The translations under genes were made by a program, and so were the position numbers. DNA of 64,000 nucleotides, taken from Sitta carolinensis (lineage: Eukaryota; Chordata; Aves; Passeriformes; Sittidae). Location of the stretch: assembly GCA_032173965.1 (NCBI GenBank), contig CM063283.1, positions 110,927,108-110,991,107 of the forward strand, in the 5' to 3' direction. The notes under the pieces were generated by a model. That model was not told the origin of the DNA. It saw only the letters and a list, made by a program, of their open reading frames with translations, and did no database searches. Below are positions 58,502 through 64,000 of this stretch, in pieces. Position 1 is the first letter of the stretch; each line of letters opens with the position of its first letter.

Positions 58502-61500
58502 GTCTCAACTTTTACCACCTCACACTTTTTTCTCCTTTTAGACCTTCTTTGTAACACCTCATTTTTGGATTAAGATCAAGTGGTGCCTTTGTTCTCAGAT
58601 GAGGAGGGGGGGCTTGAAAGCAGCATTTCTCCAGTGAATGCATGGAAAATGCATCTGGTATCTTGGGTTTTGAGAAGCCCTAAGTGCTGGGAGAGGGAGG
58701 AGAGATCAGAAATGGTCACGACTGAGTGCTGGTCATCCCTAATTCTGTAAGAACCTTAGCAGCCTTGCTCAGTGCAGGGAGAGTCATGCCAGGAGAGCAG
58801 AGCACTGCCTCTGAGCTCCCTGACACTCTCTGCACAGAGCCAATGGAAGTGGCAAGGGATTTCCTGGGACCAGGTGCTTTATCTGACAGGGTTTGTAAGC
58901 AGAGTTGCTTTACTCCCATGTGGTGGAGGGACTGCTATGGGCTAGAGAGGAGAGGAGGGAGAAGACAGGTTGACTTGCCTGGTAGAAATACACAGACTGA
59001 GAGTGCACCCTGCTCCTGTGTTCCATTTTATTCAAGAGATGAAGGACTCCAGTGCAGGGAATCAGAATTATTCACCTGACCCTCTCTGTTGCAAGAAAAG
59101 CACGTGGAATTTCAGGGGAAAGGAAGATGCATTTTCCCTCAGCTTCTACATACCTCTGCCTTCCCCAAGGCAGACAGGAGACTCTCACAGACCTGGCATC
59201 CCTGGTGCCTCAGGAGGTTGTCAGGTCCCAACCTTACTGAAGGCAGCCCTGTGTACATTATACCTCCCAGGAACCAGACACATGGACTTCTCTGTAAGAA
59301 AAATTGCTGTAAGGTTCCTATGCCACTTGTCAGCAGCACTCACAGCCACCCCAGCACTCCCCTGTGCCACTTGAGGGTCCTGGCAGGGCAAAGGCCCAGG
59401 CAGCTGCTCATCACCAAGGTCATTGGGAGCAGATCCCACCAAGACATCCAGAACAGCCTTGTCCAGCTCAGTATGCCCCTGAATACTTTGCATTTCTCAA
59501 TCAGGGTGACAGTCCTTGCTCAAATGTTTTCCTGAGGAGAAGGCATTCATGTCACTGATGGCAGCACCAAAACTCAGAACATTTGAGAGCCCATAGGTGA
59601 ACCAAGCCGAAATGTTGATGCAGCTCATCGTACCCTCCAGCAGAGCTGAAATAGATTGGGTGAACAGAGCTCAAAAAATGTTCATTTCACTCCATGCTCT
59701 TGCAAGGAATGACTAGTATAGATAGGCATGGGTGAACTGTAGGTGTCTACAGGTCAGAGATAAATCCCAGTCTCTCCCATGCCTATCTCAGGAAGATGAC
59801 ACAACTTCCTTCTTCTAGGAAACTGAAGAAACAAGGACACTCAGGTGAATTTCTCAATTCTAACAACTACCTGGTAAAGAACATCAGCTATAAATGCCTT
59901 TTCAATCCAGCTGAGAGAGAGGAAACCAGACTGCTCCACTGCCCCACCAGGGCTTGTTCCTCTCTGCTGCACCTCTGGGAACATTCAAAAGAAACTTGGA
60001 GATGAAAACTGAGTTAGGGGGTTCCTGCCCTCTGGCCCAGCATGGCCCAGACATCACAGCAGCTCTCACTGACCCCAGCCCCGAGCACACACTCCTGGTG
60101 ACTGAAGCTGAGTGAAATGATGAAGGCAGAGGGAATCCTGTCTCCCTTGGAGCAGAAGGAACAAGACAGAGGCATGATGAGTCCCCAGCAGATGGTTTGT
60201 CCACGGAAAGCAATGCTAGCTTAATGAGCTGTGCTCTGCACGCCTCCCAGAGGGAAGCAGCAGCGAGATAAAGATTTCAGAACTGGCCACTTTAGCTCAG
60301 GATTTGAGCTGCTTAAAAAGCTAACAGTGCCTAGGAGGCAGAAAGAACAGTCCAGAGTCCTGGGTGTCTTCACAGTCTCTGCTTGAGGCATTTTACTCCA
60401 TTCTGAAGGGAAATGACAGGAAGAATAAGGTGTGCTGTGATGCAGTTTATTTAGCAAGTTTGGAAAACACAGTTATGGTTGCAGCTTGAACAGCTAAACT
60501 GGATAAACTCTCAGTCCTTTCCTGGTGTAGTCAAAGACTTTGCAATCCTATTCTGGATGAATGTGCTTTTTAATGTTTTGTTTTGGGGTTTTTTGAGGGT
60601 TTTGCTGTTTAACTTGGCTTTGTGTGCATGAAGTGTGCTGGAATGGATTACAGATGTGTGTGAAGATCTGTAAATAGCAGTTTCTTGCTTACAGTTATGA
60701 GTGTATACTGTTTATCATGCTAAATGCATCCACTGTTTCATCCAGAATCAGCAATTGCAAAATATTTTAAAACAGATTATTTTTAAAAGTGAAGGGAAAA
60801 AAAAAATCAAACAAGGTTGGTGTTTTCTTTTTAAGATTTATGACTAAATAGTTGAGCATAAGCCAAGGCCTGTGGACGGTCTTGGACTCTTTAAAAATAA
60901 TATCCCTGATTAAAATAGTAATAACGTAAAGAACCTACTTTTAAGACAGCGCTTTTCTACAGTTTTATACCACCACAACCTTTCTGCCTTACCTACACAC
61001 ACTGTCATGAATATAAGAAATATCTAGGAATTTTTTTTTATTCAGGAAAAAAAAAAAAATAGTCACCCAACAGGAGAGGTTACTTCTGGAAAAAGAAAGC
61101 GTTCAGAGGAAAAGTAGTGTTGATTTGATTAAACTAGTGATTCTCCTTTAAGAAAAGGAAGAATCTGTGATATTTTAGGAAAAATCCTAGTAATGAATAC
61201 ACATATCTGGCTTCAGTCATTTGTTTTAATCTTTGACCGTTTCTGTAATATATTAATGACAGGAGTTTGGACTCACTTGTCCCAGTATGTCATGCCTGCT
61301 TACTCACTGTGGAAGAAATACAATTTTTAAATGACCTGAAATCAAATCATATATTTAAATGACAACTTAAAAAGTGACTCATGATATTGTACCCATTATA
61401 AATGTCTTCCAAACATTCTGCATGTGCTTGCAACGCCCCCCTCCCCAGTCTGTATTTTTAAGAGTTCCTGGGTGTTTGGAGAGCCTGGCATCCTGTCCCC

Positions 61501-61729
61501 CCAGGGATTGTGCTGTACCTCTTCTGCTTGAGTTTAAAACAGGCCCCTCATCCCAGAGCCCATCCATGGGCTGTCACATTTCCAAGAAATGGGAATCAGG
61601 GCTCTTGTGCAGCCACTCTTGGACCCTGTGCCCACAGTGATAGAATTTGCTCAGCCCTGGTGCTATGCAGCTCCAGGTCTCTTACCCCACAGGGACTTTA
61701 GCCAAGTGAGACAGGACTCTGCCCATTTT
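58502..61729. other. Unique sequence, strongly AT-rich at 60.5-61.4 kb
   Basis: 58700-60450 is GC-balanced with open frames up to 148 codons (59089-59535) but no domain. 60530-61370 is AT-rich and unique, with A9-A13 runs and T8, and TTAAAATAGTAATAACG-type content. It could be a 3'UTR or conserved AT-rich DNA, but nothing confirms it. Confidence 0.4.
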
Positions 61730-62110
61730 TTGGGACGGGGCCACAATTTCCCAACGACTTCTGGCGCTGAAGATGAGCATTAATTACCTTCCACTGCCTG
61801 GAATTTGGCTCCTTCATCTTGCCCATCTAGGCACGAGTACAATTGTTAACAAACTCGTAAAGATCCAAATCACACACATCGAGCTCATACAACACACTGT
61901 GAAAATACCAGGAGCCCGCAGCACCCAGTGCATCAGGTTTGAGCTGGGCTGTGCTGCCAGAGCCCTGCGAGGAGGCTGCCAGCTTTATCCCAATCCAGCC
62001 GAGCCTGGCGACCCTTCATTTGCACAAGCCCTATCTCCTCTACCTCAATTGCATGCAAATAGCTCCACTCATCTGGGCTAACCCTCGAAATCTGCCTCAC
62101 AGAGCATGAA
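61730..62110. promoter_or_regulatory. Candidate enhancer-like conserved block with octamer
   Basis: Unique sequence with retained CpGs (CAACGACTTCTGGCGCTGAA near 61753, ACATCGAGC near 61877), homeodomain-type GCATTAATTACC near 61778, a GTTAAC-type site near 61844 and a perfect POU octamer ATGCAAAT at 62053-62060 preceded by CAATTGC. Several developmental-factor cores in CpG-retaining single-copy DNA make this the best enhancer candidate in the window, still on motif evidence alone. Confidence 0.3.
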
Positions 62111-62789
62111 AAACGCCTTGGCCTCGTGTGTTTTCCCTAAAGGAAGTGCTGTACAAAGTAAAGCAGAGGCTGGGCAAGTGTGTGGAGCCTTGGCTGCCTC
62201 TGCTGGGCTGGAGAGTGTCCAGGGTTAGGGAACGTGCCCAGGGCTGCACACACACTGCAAGGGGCTGGGCAGTGAGGTGGCTGTGTAGCAGAAGGGGTTT
62301 CTGGAGGTTGATGGTTACCCACTCAGTTTTTACCCTGAAACAGCTAAATCTGTCTGCTTTATCTATCAGGGTCAGTAAAGCCCACAGCATCACCTGTCCT
62401 GGCACCAGGCAGAGGACCCCTGTACAAAACCCCCCAGGAGTGACCCCAGCTCCAGGGAATTAAGGCCAGGTGCTCCCACAGCAGTGTCTCCAGACCTTCA
62501 GGTTTCCACCATGTCTGGGCAATGGGACTGAACCCAAATTCTACATTTAAACATCCCCAAATGTGGTCTGGCTGTGAGCAGCAGGGTCATGTGTTGGGGA
62601 CAGGTGCAGACACCCTGTGGCCTGTGCTCCAAGCCCCACCAAACCAAGAGTCCTGCTCCTCAGGGCCACCTGCAGATCCTTTCACCCTGGGAAAATGCCC
62701 CTCCCACACCATTTGCAGACAGGTAGACATTTCCCATGTCCTGAGTCTCCTGGTAGTTTAACCCTTTCTGTGCCTCAGCCAGATGTCCC
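62111..62789. other. Unique sequence, nothing recognised
   Basis: No repeat or exon recognised. Confidence 0.45.
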
Positions 62790-63015
62790 AGAGTCGAAGA
62801 TTGGTTTGGGGTTGGAAGGGACCTTAAAGTTCATCCCATTCCAACTCCCCCCCCCCCCCCCTTTAGACCAGGTTACTCAAAGCACCTGATCGTCCAGTCT
62901 GGCCTTGGACTCTTCCAGGGATGGGGCATCCACAGCTTCTCTGGGCAACCTGTGCCAGTGCCTCTTTACTCCCTTCCTAACATCTAATTTAAACCTCTCC
63001 CCTTTAAATTTAAAA
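62790..63015 (-). mobile_element. CR1 LINE 3' end, antisense, with C15 expansion
   Basis: Begins with a degenerate octamer region (AGAGTCGAAGATTGG), then TTGGGGTTGGAAGGGACCTT, AAAGTTCATCCCATTCCAAC, a run of fifteen C (62847-62861), AGACCAGGTTACTCAAAGC, CCTTGGACTCTTCCAGGGAT, GGGGCATCCACAGCTTCTCT, GGGCAACCTGTGCCAGTGCC and CTAACATCTAATTTAAACCT. It is a minus-strand CR1 copy of about 225 bp; the C run lies where CR1 normally has a shorter CCCC stretch. Confidence 0.95.
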
Positions 63016-64000
63016 CAGCTGTGCAAGAAAAAGGTGCAGGTGAACCAAACTGCAGGGGTTTGGCTTGGCAAGCTGCTCTTGCTGAAGCTGTGACAGCAAC
63101 ATGGTTTGCACACTGAGTTCAAACCCAGGTTAAAAATCTTCACTGTCCTGCCCCGTGCTGTGCAGAGGGTATGTTGTGCAGGTCAGATGCTGCTTCTTGG
63201 AGGGCAAGCAAAAATCCACCTACCTCTCCCTCCCTGCCAGCAGCTCTTGCTGGTGCCCAGTGCATGCACAAGATCCCTTTTCCCTCATCATCTGGGCTTT
63301 CAGCACTTTGGTAGCCTGCTGCACTCCACAGCTGCTTCCTTTGTTTCTCCTAAACCCAGCCCCAGTTTTGCATACAGATGAATATGTGTTACATCTTGTG
63401 CTGGATGAGCAGTTCCCAGAGAAAGCCAAGGCACCACGGAGCCTGATATCCATCATGTGCATCCCTGCCACATCCACAGCAAGCTCTGGGACTGTCATGT
63501 GCTTTGGTTTTACTCCCCTCACCATCACCAATTATCCTTTCCATGTGTGCACCTTCTGCTGTCATTATGCAAAGCTGTTCTGCTGCAGCCCCACACCCTT
63601 ATCTTTTGGTGCCTGTGGAACAGCAGGGATAATGGAGGGACAGATTATCAAAGCAGGGGCTGCAGGGCAGCCTGCACCAGTCACCTCCAAGCAGGCACCC
63701 AGCGTGGCTACACGCAGGTGTGCTCAGGTGCCGCCTTCCTCAGGTATTTTATAAACAGAGCACACCATCACATGTGCAGTAAATCCCCAGTACAAAGCAG
63801 TAATTATGTGTACCAAACAGAGCTCTGCAAACTGCAGCTGGCCAGGGAGGGCTTTTCTCACCACTTCCAATGGAAACTTTTTTTTTTCCCTTTTAGGGAA
63901 AGGAAGAACATCTGAAACTCCACTGAGCAGCTTCTGGCATCAGGTGTAAGGCACATCTCAGCCACACCAGCTGTGCAGAAGAGGTTTGTGGTGACTTAAT
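63016..64000. other. Unique sequence to window end, nothing recognised
   Basis: Open frames up to 199 codons (63155-63754) carry no recognised domain. No interspersed repeat is seen. A T9 run lies near 63879. Confidence 0.45.

Noticed and set aside
1..64000. Novel multi-gene system (defence, biosynthetic or mobile gene cluster)
   Set aside because: No protein family, operon-like organisation or RNA gene is supported; the window reads as avian non-coding DNA with ordinary retroelement remnants and simple repeats.

Overview
This window looks like non-coding avian nuclear DNA, most likely from a songbird (passerine). The diagnosis rests on interspersed repeats. There are eight pieces of CR1, the dominant LINE of birds. 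One short element joins a CR1-like tail to a tRNA-Ile-like piece, the architecture described for the passerine SINE TguSINE1. One solo long terminal repeat (LTR) matches the familiar avian ERVL-type LTR. No bacterial, phage or plasmid features are present, and no protein family was recognised in any frame on either strand. Long open frames exist (up to 268 codons), but none has a recognisable domain and several run through homopolymers or microsatellites, so no CDS is annotated.

Layout. 1-10 kb: unique sequence with a 3 x 16 bp tandem, an A36 tract, two diverged copies of a ~110 bp segment 1.3 kb apart, and a facing T27/A21 pair. 10-11.3 kb: a short CR1 tail, a poly-A tract and a small CpG-island-like block. 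11.3-19.4 kb: AT-leaning unique DNA. 19.4-24.2 kb: the SINE-like element and two CR1 3' ends in opposite orientation. 28.8-30.05 kb: the ERVL-type solo LTR on the minus strand, a C-rich block, and a CR1 3' end. 33.5-36.5 kb: two local tandem duplications, a CR1 tail, and a head-to-head CR1 composite. 36.5-50 kb: largely unique DNA. 50-56 kb: a CCTR tetranucleotide repeat, a CR1 fragment, a second CpG-rich block followed by a plausible polyadenylation signal, a 301-nt pure purine tract, and an (ATTTT)n array. 56-64 kb: unique DNA, a possible enhancer-like block with an octamer, and a CR1 piece with a C15 run.

No gene set acts together here; the region reads as intergenic or intronic. Blocks marked as candidate conserved non-coding DNA are judgements from base composition and motifs only, because no alignment could be run. 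I did not find a convincing novel biological system. The most notable items are the large purine mirror-type repeat near the ATTTT array, the SINE-like element, the head-to-head CR1 composite, the dispersed ~110 bp duplication, and the two CpG-rich blocks without a recognised gene.
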